Assembly: GCF_900109935.1 (NCBI RefSeq)
Contig: NZ_FOBV01000001.1
Location: forward strand, 310,001 to 374,000
Direction: 5' to 3'
From: Chryseobacterium taichungense
GTDB lineage: Bacteria; Bacteroidota; Bacteroidia; Flavobacteriales; Weeksellaceae
DNA length: 64,000 nucleotides
Shown here: in pieces, positions 35,586 through 45,380 of the stretch
How positions within the stretch are numbered: position 1 is the stretch's first letter
Layout of the letters: each line of letters begins with the position of its first letter
Notes under the pieces: model-generated
What the model was told of the DNA's origin: nothing
The model's input: only the letters and a program-made list of their open reading frames with translations
Databases searched by the model: none
Position numbers and translations under genes: made by a program

Positions 35586-36432
35586 CTCGATAGCGATGAG
35601 AAAGGCATACGTCAGAAAAGAGTATGGGCTACTTTTTCAGTCGCAATAAAAAGATTGGATCTGAACACACCTTTAAGGATGCTGGATTTTAATGGGCAAC
35701 CGACCCTACAGTCGCTAATTGAAATCCTATTATTTTGACAACATCCGAAATCAGGGTAATATCTCGTGACTGTCTAAATAATAAAATGGCTATCATGAAA
35801 AACTTTAAATTACATTCAAATGTAAGTGCATTATAAGCGGATTTCCAAAATATTGTTGTTAACATTCTAGAATAAGGACCTTCATTTTCTAGAATAGTAA
35901 CAAGTAAAATAAATTCTTTTAAACATGATTTTCACTATTGCTAATGTATGGGAATCAATATATAAAAAGCAAAAAGTTGTTGTCTTAGAAATCAAATTCA
36001 CACTTTAGAAACTGTATTAGATTGCTCGGACACTGTATTAGAATCCATTAACACGTAAAAAAAGATGATAAAATAAAATCCTATTATAATTTAAGTGTAT
36101 GATAATCAGTGTCATTGAATTGTAAAAAAATATCCAACAATTTTGAATGTAAAATTTTTAAAAATGAACATTTAAATTGTTTGCACAAAGGATGCTAAAA
36201 AGATAGTTGTAATTTAATTGCTTAAATTGTTCAATTTGCGCATCAAAATTGCTAATTTTTGACAATTATTACATGCGCATTTTAACAATAAGGATTCACA
36301 AAAGAGTATTTTATCTTGAATAAGATAAATTTGATAATCTTCAGCGAACGTTTTACTTTGAGGATTTGATGAAATAAAAAAGAAAATTTGAGGAAACTAT
36401 CTAAAGAAAAAATCATGATTTTATAGTTGCAT
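35586..36432. other. Gene-poor AT-rich stretch
   Basis: About 850 bp without a supportable ORF, tRNA or strong repeat on either strand. AT content rises towards the right. It may contain decayed sequence between the Sus locus and the toxin locus. Confidence 0.6.
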
Positions 36433-36467
36433 AAAAAAATTGAGGCTGCTCACGCAAACAGCCTCAA
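36433..36467 (-). terminator. Rho-independent terminator of the small minus-strand gene
   Basis: On the minus strand the stem TTGAGGCTG / CAGCCTCAA is followed by seven T (plus A run 36433-36439). Located 24 bp after the stop of the 36491 gene. Confidence 0.75.
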
Positions 36468-36490
36468 TGAATCATAAATGATTATTAGTA

Positions 36491-36721
36491 CTAATTTTTT
36501 ATACTTTTGACACAATCTGTGGGTTCAAAAGATTCTTCTATAAATTTTATATACTCAGTGGTACGGTAAAGAATATCGTAATAAAAATATGCATCACGTT
36601 TAAAATCGTCGCTATATTGCTCAGTATATATATTCTTATTGCACCATCTCTGAGAGAATCTTTTCTTTGTATCGTCTTCGCCCAAAACAATCTCATTCTC
36701 ACTAATCCTACGTGTAGTCAT
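36491..36721 (-). CDS. Hypothetical protein, 76 aa, probable remnant of a toxin/immunity cassette
   Basis: ATG 36721 gives MTTRRISENEIVLGEDD... ending VKSIKN. The same frame stays open upstream to 36829 and reads protein-like sequence (VIFEKFIHPHFDPPAFVFRW) but has no usual start codon there. The annotated form is therefore probably the 3' part of a longer gene that lost its start. It lies downstream of the Rhs toxin and its immunity gene, where displaced cassette pieces accumulate. Function unknown. Confidence 0.5.
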   Translation of the reverse strand: MTTRRISENEIVLGEDDTKKRFSQRWCNKNIYTEQYSDDFKRDAYFYYDILYRTTEYIKFIEESFEPTDCVKSIKN

Positions 36722-36931
36722 TGAACCGTAAAACCATCTAAATACAAAGGCCGGAGGATCAAAATGAGGATGAATGAACTTTTCAAAAATGACCGTTCTG
36801 CTAATTCTATTTTTATCTAGTTTATTACTTTAAAATTAGGTGCTTCCCACCATCCTTTTCTGAAATTATTTTTACAATTAAAATATACTGAATCGCATTA
36901 ATACCATTCTTAAAAAGCTTCTTTTTTCTTG

Positions 36932-36990
36932 TTTATCCAAATGATCTCAATAGCTGTAAAGGTATCAGCTATTGAGATCATTTGGATAAA
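36932..36990. repeat. Perfect 24-bp inverted repeat
   Basis: Left arm 36932-36955 and right arm 36967-36990 (AGCTATTGAGATCATTTGG plus ATAAA) are exact reverse complements around an 11-nt loop. It is directly followed by a second hairpin. The 301-bp gap around it (36722-37022) holds no complete gene. Confidence 0.85.
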
Positions 36991-37012
36991 CCCACCGATT
37001 GTTGGTGGGTTT
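36988..37012 (-). terminator. Hairpin downstream of the immunity gene
   Basis: AAACCCACC / GGTGGGTTT stem with 7-nt loop, 10 bp after the stop of the 37023 gene. On the minus strand it precedes the 24-bp inverted repeat. The T tract is short; together the two hairpins probably end the Rhs transcript. Confidence 0.55.
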
Positions 37013-37022
37013 ATTAGCATAA

Positions 37023-37343
37023 TTATGCGTCATTTTCGATGTATTCCAAAATTCTTAGTGCAAGATCAGAATTAGAAATCGCGCTATTTTGATTCACAAA
37101 ATCATTAACTAAATCATCAAGCATAGATAAAGGGCATAAGTTCTCGTATGTCACGCCTTCATTTACAAATATTCTTGTACCCGGTACCTCTTCTCCATTG
37201 AAAAGCCTGTAATCAGCTTCCAACTCTAAAGAGCCAACTGCATAAATATCTACTAAATCATATTCAATGTTGATTGAATTATCTAAAAATAGTTTATCTA
37301 TTTTATTTTCTCTAACTGATTTTATAATTGCTACTAATTTCAT
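37023..37343 (-). CDS. Candidate immunity protein for the Rhs WHH toxin
   Basis: 106 residues, acidic and soluble (LVNDFVNQNSAISNSDLALR, EYIENDA). ATG 37343 lies 8 bp after the stop of the Rhs gene on the same strand, the classic immunity position for polymorphic toxins. I do not recognise the family. Role inferred from size, charge and place only. Confidence 0.6.
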   Translation of the reverse strand: MKLVAIIKSVRENKIDKLFLDNSINIEYDLVDIYAVGSLELEADYRLFNGEEVPGTRIFVNEGVTYENLCPLSMLDDLVNDFVNQNSAISNSDLALRILEYIENDA

Positions 37344-37351
37344 ATTTATAA

Positions 37352-40300
37352 TTATTTATTCCACAATGACATTCCTCCTTTTCCGACTGGATGCATCGTA
37401 CCCCAATAAGAACTACCAACTGTATGTTGGGTTTTGGGTACAAGCTGAATTACTCCCGGCTCTGTACCATGATGCCAAACCCAATTAGTTGGGCTTTTAC
37501 CAAGTATGCTTCCTGTCGATGATTTAGGAACAGTGATCCCTAATTCAGACATTACCTCAGGTGCCATGCCGCTCTCTAAGGCTGTATTAGCAGCTTTGAA
37601 ATGAGAATAATAGGTTCCTCCAGGATAAAGGTCACCGGACAACTTAGTTTCAAAGGCAATAGAATAAAAAGAACCTTCTGTTGCTGTTTCTTCAATTACC
37701 ACTTCTGCAACACTCGCGACATTTGACATTCTCCCATATCCACCCCACATCAAACTTCCGCCACTACCTTCATCCCGCAGTATCTCCATATGAGAACTGT
37801 TTACATTTCGGGCAAATTTATCAAGCCAGCTTTCCCCTGCGTGATAAAATGGATCATCTCTCCAACCTCTGTACTGCTCTAAAGGACTCTCTCCATTGGC
37901 ATTTACATTAGCATTTCTAATTAATCCAAATAATCTTGTTCCTGTATCAAATGATCCTTCGGGTATTCCTACTGCTATTTTATTGGAGCTTTTCTTTCTA
38001 CCAAAAAGATTTCTAAAGAAATTCCCAATACTTTTCCATATGCTTTTCTTTGGGGTTGGATCAGTAGCGGTACTTCCAGCACTACCACGTTCTCTTTCAT
38101 TACTTGAAGTCAGTTTAATAAACTCTTCAAAATGTCCAAAGTTTCTTCTTTCGTTAAACCAACCGCTGCTGACAGGGACATTCCATGACCATCCTTCATC
38201 TACCGCCATCGCCTTTCTTCCATCCGGATCCACAAAGCTTATGGGGTTATCGTAAGCATAGTTGTAAGGACTAAACCTTCTGGAAGTCTCCGATAATGGA
38301 TCAATAACACCCCATCTAGCGATATCCGACATGTACATTCTGGCTTCATAGTCGTTCCATCCGGTTTCGGTCTGCAATTCTTTCCCATTGTATTGGTATT
38401 TATAGGAAGAATTGTTGACGGAAAGAATATTGGTATCATGTCGTAATCCAAACGGATAGTAGCTGTTTTCTTCAAGAACTTCTGCGCCGCCACTGGTTGT
38501 ATTTCTGGAGTAACTCAGACGTACATTTCCCAAATGATCTGTATAGGTGTAAATATACTTATTTTTTTCAAAATCGTAATAGCCTTCAGAAGTGGGAACA
38601 AACTTTAAAACAGGGTTTGATAGACTTCCTGTATAATTTTCTTCGTACTGAAAACCATCAAGATAATCGGTAATGGTGCTTGCTTCGAGATTTGTTTTTC
38701 CTGTTCCGTAGGTATAGATCTTTCGAAGCTTTACGCCGTCCGCCCTGTACAGGTATTTAGTTTTAACATTATAATCCAGTTCCATTCCGGTAAACCTCGG
38801 TACGTAGGTCTTGTCAAATTTTACCAGATCCGGCAAATCAAGGATATTGTAATCGATCTGCAAAATTCCTTTATCCATATGATCTTTCATATTTCCATTG
38901 GCGTCATAAGAGATTGCCGTTCCGGAAGTATCAGGATACCCGGCATAGTTACCCGATCCGTCATTTACAGAAAGGAGCTTATTACCTGTATAGGTATAAG
39001 TAAGGTTGTCAATGAGTTCCGCGGTGCCGGAAAAACTTTTTGTATTTCTCTGAAGAGATGTAATGTTTCCGGCAATATCATAAGCAGCCGATTCATTATA
39101 AAAATTATTTCCGGGTACAGAAGCATTGGGTTCAGCATAGATTCCTTTGGTGAGCCTGTTCAGGTTGTCATACTGGTAACTGTATTTTTTCAGCACATTA
39201 TCCATTGCCGATTTCCAGCTTACCTCGGAGACATTCCCACTGTATTTTCCAGTTGAATTATTCGAAGGATCAAAGTAAGAAAGTGAATAGGCAAAAAGGT
39301 CAGTTCCCAGACTGGCAGGATCATTTACTTTGGTTACCGATCCCCTGATGTTGTAGGTGTAATCTACAGTCTGCAGATTATTTCCCACTTTTTTATTGGT
39401 GAGCTGCGAGAGTTCGTTATAGGTATTCTCAGAGAGCAGCTCCTGCGCATTGCCATCTACCTGATGCCACTGTTTTTTCAGGCGGTTCTGAGCATCATAT
39501 TCAAAAGCCTGGGTGATTGTTTTCGGCGTATCTGAGGATAGTCGGGCATGAGTGATTCTGGTCTGCAGTACAACCCCTGCAAAATCCAGTGAAGATTCTG
39601 TTTTGGTAAAGCCTCCCAAATAATTAATCGAATGGGTACCGATGGGCCTTGCCTTGTTGTCGTACCAGATATAGCTTTTGGTCCAGTTGTCATCTTCGAT
39701 GTTCTTTACATACGAAGCAGTGGGAAGGTTTTTGGTATTCACGGCAGCGCCCATATTGTCTCCTATGGTACTGTTAGAGAAGATCTGTGAGGGTCTTTCA
39801 GGACTTTCGGCAGGATAGGTATCGAAATAATGGACACTGAGAATTTTGGTAAACGCCGTAGGATATACAGTGTTGGTGTAATAAGCCGTCACACCGGTGG
39901 CATCGAAACCGCTTGCACTTCTGCTTTCATTCTGTGCTGTTGCAGCGCTGTTGGCGTTATTCTGCTCGGCCTGTCTGCCCTCACTTCCATAGTTGTACGG
40001 GCTGGTAAAAATCCCGGTATAGACGGCCCTGCCAAATTTGTCGTATTTGGTGAAAAGCCATTGCTTAGAGGCTCCCATATTGGCATCCTGTGTCATCAGT
40101 ACACGGTCCTGTTTATCATAGACGATATATTCCCAACCTTTCCCCGGAAGCTTTTTTTCTACCTGCCTTCCTTTGCTGTCGTATCTGTACTGATAACAAA
40201 GATCGTTGAGAAGAGTAGTAGTCAGTGCCTGTGACACCGCCAGGGGAGGAATCACGTAGGCCAGCTGTCCATACTTGTTATAGACATAATACGTTTCCGT

Positions 40301-40957
40301 ATTCTCTTTCCGTACAAGAATGGTTTGTCCTTTTCCGTTTTTAAACTCCGTGGTTGTATGGCCGTCTTCATCGGTTACGGAAGTTTTCACCAGCTGTCCG
40401 GCACTGTAGTTTCCAGACAGGGTGATGGCATTGTCGGTGGCGCTGTTCACCCATGAGGTGCTGGTCACGGTATATTTCTTCACCTCAGTGGCGGTATTCA
40501 TTTCATATCCGTAATTGATGGAATGTCCGTGATAATCTGTTCCTGGTTTTGTAACGGAAAGAAGCTTTGCGGCAGGTGAATTTTCCATTACGGATTCGGA
40601 ATAGAAATAAAGATCCGAGCCGTAGGTTTGGGAAGCATTGGACTTCGGATTGCTGTAGATGGCACCGTTCTGTGTTCCCGATTGCGGAATGGGCAGATAA
40701 GATTTTACCTGTCTTCCAAATGGGTCGTATTCAACAGGTACGGCCATATCTTTTCCTGTTGGTGAGCTTTTGATGCTGATGGTCTGCTTGAGCCTTCCCA
40801 ATCCGTCTGAATATTGTACAGCCTCTGTTTTTTTGCTGCAGTCTTCATTCAGGCAGTTTTTGGTGTAGATATAGTTTTCGCTTGTTGAGAGATTGGTAGT
40901 CTGTGCAGAAACAACAATCCCCAACAAAAGGCTTACTAGTGAAAATATGTTTTTCAT
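37352..40957 (-). CDS. Rhs-repeat polymorphic toxin (DUF6443 N-terminus, C-terminal WHH/HNH nuclease)
   Basis: 1201 residues. Signal peptide 1-19 (ending VSAQ). A DUF6443 domain (QYSDGLGRLKQTISIKSS, YDPFGRQVKSYLP) is followed by many YD/Rhs repeats (YEYDAQNRLKKQW, YQYDNLNRLTKG) and the Rhs-associated core (NGKELQTETGWNDYEARMYM, ARWGVIDPLSE). The variable C-terminus is about 285 residues and ends NWVWHHGTEPGVIQLVPKTQH then HPVGKGGMSLWNK, a WHH-type HNH nuclease motif. It is likely an exported antibacterial nuclease toxin. Neighbours are the immunity candidate (8 bp downstream) and the 915-aa protein upstream. Confidence 0.88.
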   Translation of the reverse strand: MKNIFSLVSLLLGIVVSAQTTNLSTSENYIYTKNCLNEDCSKKTEAVQYSDGLGRLKQTISIKSSPTGKDMAVPVEYDPFGRQVKSYLPIPQSGTQNGAIYSNPKSNASQTYGSDLYFYSESVMENSPAAKLLSVTKPGTDYHGHSINYGYEMNTATEVKKYTVTSTSWVNSATDNAITLSGNYSAGQLVKTSVTDEDGHTTTEFKNGKGQTILVRKENTETYYVYNKYGQLAYVIPPLAVSQALTTTLLNDLCYQYRYDSKGRQVEKKLPGKGWEYIVYDKQDRVLMTQDANMGASKQWLFTKYDKFGRAVYTGIFTSPYNYGSEGRQAEQNNANSAATAQNESRSASGFDATGVTAYYTNTVYPTAFTKILSVHYFDTYPAESPERPSQIFSNSTIGDNMGAAVNTKNLPTASYVKNIEDDNWTKSYIWYDNKARPIGTHSINYLGGFTKTESSLDFAGVVLQTRITHARLSSDTPKTITQAFEYDAQNRLKKQWHQVDGNAQELLSENTYNELSQLTNKKVGNNLQTVDYTYNIRGSVTKVNDPASLGTDLFAYSLSYFDPSNNSTGKYSGNVSEVSWKSAMDNVLKKYSYQYDNLNRLTKGIYAEPNASVPGNNFYNESAAYDIAGNITSLQRNTKSFSGTAELIDNLTYTYTGNKLLSVNDGSGNYAGYPDTSGTAISYDANGNMKDHMDKGILQIDYNILDLPDLVKFDKTYVPRFTGMELDYNVKTKYLYRADGVKLRKIYTYGTGKTNLEASTITDYLDGFQYEENYTGSLSNPVLKFVPTSEGYYDFEKNKYIYTYTDHLGNVRLSYSRNTTSGGAEVLEENSYYPFGLRHDTNILSVNNSSYKYQYNGKELQTETGWNDYEARMYMSDIARWGVIDPLSETSRRFSPYNYAYDNPISFVDPDGRKAMAVDEGWSWNVPVSSGWFNERRNFGHFEEFIKLTSSNERERGSAGSTATDPTPKKSIWKSIGNFFRNLFGRKKSSNKIAVGIPEGSFDTGTRLFGLIRNANVNANGESPLEQYRGWRDDPFYHAGESWLDKFARNVNSSHMEILRDEGSGGSLMWGGYGRMSNVASVAEVVIEETATEGSFYSIAFETKLSGDLYPGGTYYSHFKAANTALESGMAPEVMSELGITVPKSSTGSILGKSPTNWVWHHGTEPGVIQLVPKTQHTVGSSYWGTMHPVGKGGMSLWNK

Positions 40958-40964
40958 GGTTGTG

Positions 40965-43712
40965 TTACGGTTTGTAGTTATACTGATTTTCTTTGATGAT
41001 CTGTCCGCTGGCGTTTTTCACTCTGAATAATCTTCCTGAAGAATCATATTCATAGCTCTGTTTGATCCCGTTGGAAGAAACAGTATGGGTAACGCCAACC
41101 AGAGGATCATAAGCAGATACGGATATCGGATATTGCTGCAATGCGGGATCAAGACGTAAGTTTTCCAAAGCAGTCAGTAATGCGGCTTCATTGGCAGGGT
41201 TGTCCGCATCTGCATTGGAAGCGGTAATGGCAGCTGCAATGGTGGAGATAGAAGCTATATTGCTGTATTTTGCTCCGGTAATCTGTGCGATCGGAAGGGT
41301 CTGGTAATATCCCCAAATGGTCGTTACCGAGTTACCTGCTTTGTCCGTGATCTGCACCAGATTTCCTTTGCTGTCATATACATCAAAGGTCATTTGTGTT
41401 TCAGGATTCTGAGCCAGGTCTGTTACGATGACCGAAGTGGGATAAAAATGACTGGTATCTCCGAAAAGCGTTTTACTGGTTGCAAGGATACTTCCATTTT
41501 CTTTGGTTACGGTTTCCAGCGGTACGGAAATCATATTGGCATTGATCAGTCTTGTGTCTGCAAGATCCAAAGCATATTTAGTCGATGTTTCCTGTATATC
41601 GCCGTTATGTGTGGTCAGTTTTGAGGAGATCTGCTGGAAATTATCCGGGCTGATGACCACCTCGTTGCTTGTAACCTGGCCGGATGCTCCATATTTTACG
41701 GTATTCGTTTCTTTAGTATATTGAACAAAACCTGGAATGTATGAATAATTAGATGATAAGGCATGCCCTGATGCTCCGGGGATTGCATTGATTGTATATT
41801 CATATTCCGTCTTTTCCTGAAGCTGGCCACTGCTGTTCAGTACTTCTTTCTTCTCCATCAGGGCCTGGCTGGTAAGATTGAAGAAAAGGTAATTTCCATT
41901 AGCGTCTTTATAGTCTTCTGGTATTTTAAAGCTGTACTGGATTGATCCGTTATTTTGAGTTCCGGACACTTCGGTTTCCTTTACATTTTTGTACAAAATA
42001 AAACTTGATGTTGAAAGAGCAGTAGGATCTGTGAGCTCGGAGTCATACATGAAACCGGTACCATCCAGCGGATTGGTAAAAGAGTTATATTCATAGTTTT
42101 TTGTCTTTACCAATGTTCCGTCGGAATCATAAGAACGTATCGCCTTTATTCTCGCCCCAGCACCTACAACGTATCTGTTGTTATAAGGGGGCGGTAATGC
42201 TTGAAGCTGCTTTAATACAAAATTTCCATCATCGGGCGGATTATTTGTCGTTATGGTGTACGTTCCCGGATAAAGTTTATAATTTGGAGTGCTGCAATCG
42301 GCAGCATTGGTTCTTGTCATTATGGTTCCGGAAGCATTTTTAACGGTAAACGTGAAAAGCGGTGGAGCATTGTCAAGATCTGTTATAATGCCGTCATGAT
42401 TAGACCCGCTTGCGAGATAAACAGGATATTGTAACCCTGAATTCCCATTAACCTGAAATGTATAAGTTAACGAATTCGCAGTATTATAAGGAATAGCCGT
42501 TTGTGCATAGTACTGAACAGTCGGGTCGGCCATATGGTTATAACCAGAATAGTTAGCATTACTTCTGTTTGAATATATTTCATTAGGCTCAAATTCATAT
42601 ATAATATATCCTTTAGTTGGGAAGGTTATCTTTTTAAGGATATTTTTAGGATAGCTATTAGAGGCTCCTACCTTACTGCAAAAACTCCCGGCTTGTGCCG
42701 CATAATCTGTATTATAGACATCATTATATTCGAAATCGGTTTGTTCACTGACAGCAAGGTTCCTGTCCATTTTTTTTAATGAGGCAAGGGATCTGTTTGT
42801 GGATTCAAGCATTCCGTACACAAATTCATATTTAGAAATCGTCGCCCCCTGTTTATCTGTTAAAACAACGTTTTTTACCGAATAAGGATCATTCGTCGGG
42901 TTCAGGCTGTTATTGTCATACGATGAATTATAATCGAAGGTAAACGTCATTTTTCCTTTGGAGGTAATGATATCTTTTACTTTGCAGTACTGATATTTGA
43001 AAATCGTGGAAGTACCAATATACTTTACTTTTTTATCATAGGTGAAGCTGACAATTTCATGATTGCCGGCATCCTTCACCTGATTAAGCTCAAACCCCGT
43101 TTTATAATTTTTTGTTCCTGCACTCGTAGAATACGTTCCAATATTATAATCATTAAAGAAATATTGATAACCTTTGTCATCCGTAATTTTAAAAGAATTA
43201 ATAATTAATTTGGTACTGGCGAGATCTCTTGTATATTCAATTTTTAACTTTGTTCCCGAGATATTATTAATCACAAGATCGCTGCCCGAACCGCTTTTAT
43301 GGATATTGAATTTTCCAGAATATCCGGGAATCGTATAATAAAAAATATCGGCTTCGCTTTCGGTAATATCGCTGATATTTTTCGATTCATCAACACTTCC
43401 TATCACCGCTCTGTTGATGCTTCCCCCTTTGAATAAGGACCATCCCAATCCTACCTCACTCGTAGGATTACCGTCAAGAGCACTGTACGGATGATAAGAT
43501 AGTGCGACCGATATCGGAAAATTTGTATCTGAACTTTCTAAATTATAAATCGGAATATTGATTGAAGGGATTCCTGTTGCCGGAGAAACTCCTGCATTTA
43601 CATAATTTTGAAAGGAGGCTGCCATAGGCAAAGAAGAGTTTGTTTGCCCGGATATTTTTCCTGTCAATCCAATGGCTGTGATTGTTAATAGGTTAAAAAA
43701 TATATTCTTCAT
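40965..43712 (-). CDS. Rhs/YD-repeat-like exported protein
   Basis: 915 residues. Signal peptide ends KISGQ. The N-terminal part has VSPATGIPSINIPIYNLESS and LGWSLFKGGSINRAV, the pattern seen at the start of SpvB/TcaC- and Rhs-like shells. YD-repeat sequence appears near the end (YEYDSSGRLFRVKNASGQII). Such proteins regularly stand directly before DUF6443 Rhs genes in Chryseobacterium and probably form part of the toxin shell. The gap to the Rhs gene is 7 bp and to the T9SS gene upstream 6 bp, so the three form one operon. Confidence 0.8.
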   Translation of the reverse strand: MKNIFFNLLTITAIGLTGKISGQTNSSLPMAASFQNYVNAGVSPATGIPSINIPIYNLESSDTNFPISVALSYHPYSALDGNPTSEVGLGWSLFKGGSINRAVIGSVDESKNISDITESEADIFYYTIPGYSGKFNIHKSGSGSDLVINNISGTKLKIEYTRDLASTKLIINSFKITDDKGYQYFFNDYNIGTYSTSAGTKNYKTGFELNQVKDAGNHEIVSFTYDKKVKYIGTSTIFKYQYCKVKDIITSKGKMTFTFDYNSSYDNNSLNPTNDPYSVKNVVLTDKQGATISKYEFVYGMLESTNRSLASLKKMDRNLAVSEQTDFEYNDVYNTDYAAQAGSFCSKVGASNSYPKNILKKITFPTKGYIIYEFEPNEIYSNRSNANYSGYNHMADPTVQYYAQTAIPYNTANSLTYTFQVNGNSGLQYPVYLASGSNHDGIITDLDNAPPLFTFTVKNASGTIMTRTNAADCSTPNYKLYPGTYTITTNNPPDDGNFVLKQLQALPPPYNNRYVVGAGARIKAIRSYDSDGTLVKTKNYEYNSFTNPLDGTGFMYDSELTDPTALSTSSFILYKNVKETEVSGTQNNGSIQYSFKIPEDYKDANGNYLFFNLTSQALMEKKEVLNSSGQLQEKTEYEYTINAIPGASGHALSSNYSYIPGFVQYTKETNTVKYGASGQVTSNEVVISPDNFQQISSKLTTHNGDIQETSTKYALDLADTRLINANMISVPLETVTKENGSILATSKTLFGDTSHFYPTSVIVTDLAQNPETQMTFDVYDSKGNLVQITDKAGNSVTTIWGYYQTLPIAQITGAKYSNIASISTIAAAITASNADADNPANEAALLTALENLRLDPALQQYPISVSAYDPLVGVTHTVSSNGIKQSYEYDSSGRLFRVKNASGQIIKENQYNYKP

Positions 43713-43718
43713 CTTAGC

Positions 43719-45380
43719 TTATTTTTTAATCAGTTTAGCACTTGCTGTTTTATTATCATTTGTTTTCACGCTCACCAGGTACGCTCCCTGAACCAGCGCC
43801 TGCGTATTGATCTTCGTAACCTTATTCTTCGTCTTTATGCTCTGCAGCTGCCTTCCACCCATATCGTACACGGTAATCTCCGCTTCCGTCTTCCCATCTC
43901 CCAGCATCCCGCTTCCGGCATCCATATTGATTTCCACATACGCGTACTCACTCACCGGGTTCGGATAAATCTTAATATCCTGCTTCTCAATCAGCTGATC
44001 AATCTGCTTGTCTCCCAGCTTTACAATCTTCCAGTTCTCTTTTCCTAACTCTTCAGCACTCGTTCCCGCCAACACAATTGAGCCGTCTCTGTTCAGTTTT
44101 ATGTCGGATAGTCTCTCTTCTCTTTGTCTCTTTTCTCCAATGACATGTTTTCTCCACTGCTCATTCCCATTCTGATCTAAGTACAGCATCCAAAACGTCT
44201 CATCGTCACTCTCTATTCTTCCTTCCGCCTGCGTGTAACCACCCAGCAAAATGCCTTTGGTCAGGTTGCCGGATTCCCCTCCTCTGGAGGGGTTAGGGGA
44301 GGATATCACACTCATCCCCATCAACATATCTCTATTTTTGAAGTTGTAGGATTTCTGCCAGATTTCTTCCCCTCTTTCATCGAGTGAAATCAACCAAAGA
44401 TCCGTTCCGTCTTCGATGCCGACGGTTTTATTTCCTGATCTTTCCGATCTCGATTCTCCTCCGATTAAGTATCCTGTAGAAGTCAGAGCCAATGTTCTTA
44501 AGTGATCATCCCCTTTTCCACCGAAATTCTTTTCCCATTCGACTTTTCCGTCTTTTGAAAGCTTGATGATCCAGTAATCCCCTTCACCGAAATTGTTGGT
44601 AGACTTTGCATAACCGGAAAGTGATTTTGAATTTTGAGTTGAAGGGTCTTGCCCCCCTCCTTTGGAGGGGTCGGGGGAGGATGCACTCCTTGAATACACG
44701 CCCAGCAAAGCCCCTCCGTCTTTCGTAGGAATCATCTTCTCCACCTCATCCAATCCTTTTCCGCCTAACACCAATTGTGATAATTCTTTTCCGTTTTTAT
44801 CCAGTCGAACTACCAGAATATCCTTCGACCCGTAACCTTCAGCGGAGTTTTGGACATTTCCTGCAACGAAAAACCCTAAATCAGTGGTTTGAATGACAGC
44901 TCTCGCTTCTTCATCCGTAGCTCCTCCAATGGTCTTCTGCCACAGTTCATCCCCAAATTCATTGATCCGGATCAGCCAGATATCCGAACCACCTTTGGAA
45001 TCTTCCTTTTTATCAAGCCCCTTTCCTGAATATGAAGTACCAGAAATCAAAAAACCACCTTCTTGAGTTGCAACTGTTGCCGATAAGAAATCATGATTTT
45101 GTCCCGAGAAATATTTTTCCCAAACCTCTTCTCCATTTTGGCTGAATTTTACCAAATGGAAATCATAGCCTGTGTTCTGCTTCTGTCCGTTGGTTGAGGG
45201 TTGATCGTTGTTGGATTTAATACTGCTTCCCGAGATCAGATATTGCTGGTCAATAGTAGTGGTGATCTGGGAAAGAAAATCCTGTGTTGAAGACTTAATG
45301 TCTTTTTGCCAGACGACGTCTTGAGCAGAAAAAGTTCCTATCGTGCATATTGAGAATGCAATCATATGGAGTCTATTCAT
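43719..45380 (-). CDS. T9SS type A sorting domain-containing beta-propeller-like protein
   Basis: 553 residues. Signal peptide ends GTFSAQ. Repeating modules of the form W...GG..DE.A..V..T.DGG.L..G (GGSDIWLIRINEFGDELWQK) suggest a propeller. The C-terminal sorting domain IKIYPNPVSEYAYVEINM...KLIKK is for type IX secretion. Two in-frame insertions come from one interspersed repeat: SSPDPSKGGG (44654-44681) and SSPNPSRGGES (44276-44303). First gene of the Rhs operon. Confidence 0.85.
   Translation of the reverse strand: MNRLHMIAFSICTIGTFSAQDVVWQKDIKSSTQDFLSQITTTIDQQYLISGSSIKSNNDQPSTNGQKQNTGYDFHLVKFSQNGEEVWEKYFSGQNHDFLSATVATQEGGFLISGTSYSGKGLDKKEDSKGGSDIWLIRINEFGDELWQKTIGGATDEEARAVIQTTDLGFFVAGNVQNSAEGYGSKDILVVRLDKNGKELSQLVLGGKGLDEVEKMIPTKDGGALLGVYSRSASSPDPSKGGGQDPSTQNSKSLSGYAKSTNNFGEGDYWIIKLSKDGKVEWEKNFGGKGDDHLRTLALTSTGYLIGGESRSERSGNKTVGIEDGTDLWLISLDERGEEIWQKSYNFKNRDMLMGMSVISSPNPSRGGESGNLTKGILLGGYTQAEGRIESDDETFWMLYLDQNGNEQWRKHVIGEKRQREERLSDIKLNRDGSIVLAGTSAEELGKENWKIVKLGDKQIDQLIEKQDIKIYPNPVSEYAYVEINMDAGSGMLGDGKTEAEITVYDMGGRQLQSIKTKNKVTKINTQALVQGAYLVSVKTNDNKTASAKLIKK
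44276..44303. repeat. 'SPNPSRGG' interspersed palindromic repeat in CDS, copy 2
   Basis: 28 bp with the palindrome CCCCTCCTCTGGAGGGG followed by TTAGGGGAGGA. Translated on the minus strand as SSPNPSRGG. Confidence 0.85.
44654..44681. repeat. 'SPDPSKGG' interspersed palindromic repeat in CDS, copy 1
   Basis: 28 bp with the palindrome CCCCTCCTTTGGAGGGG followed by TCGGGGGAGGA; same element as at 44276 with four differences. Translated on the minus strand as SSPDPSKGG. Confidence 0.85.

Noticed and set aside
39830-40234. 134-codon plus-strand ORF opposite the Rhs protein
   Set aside because: Antisense shadow of the repetitive Rhs coding region.
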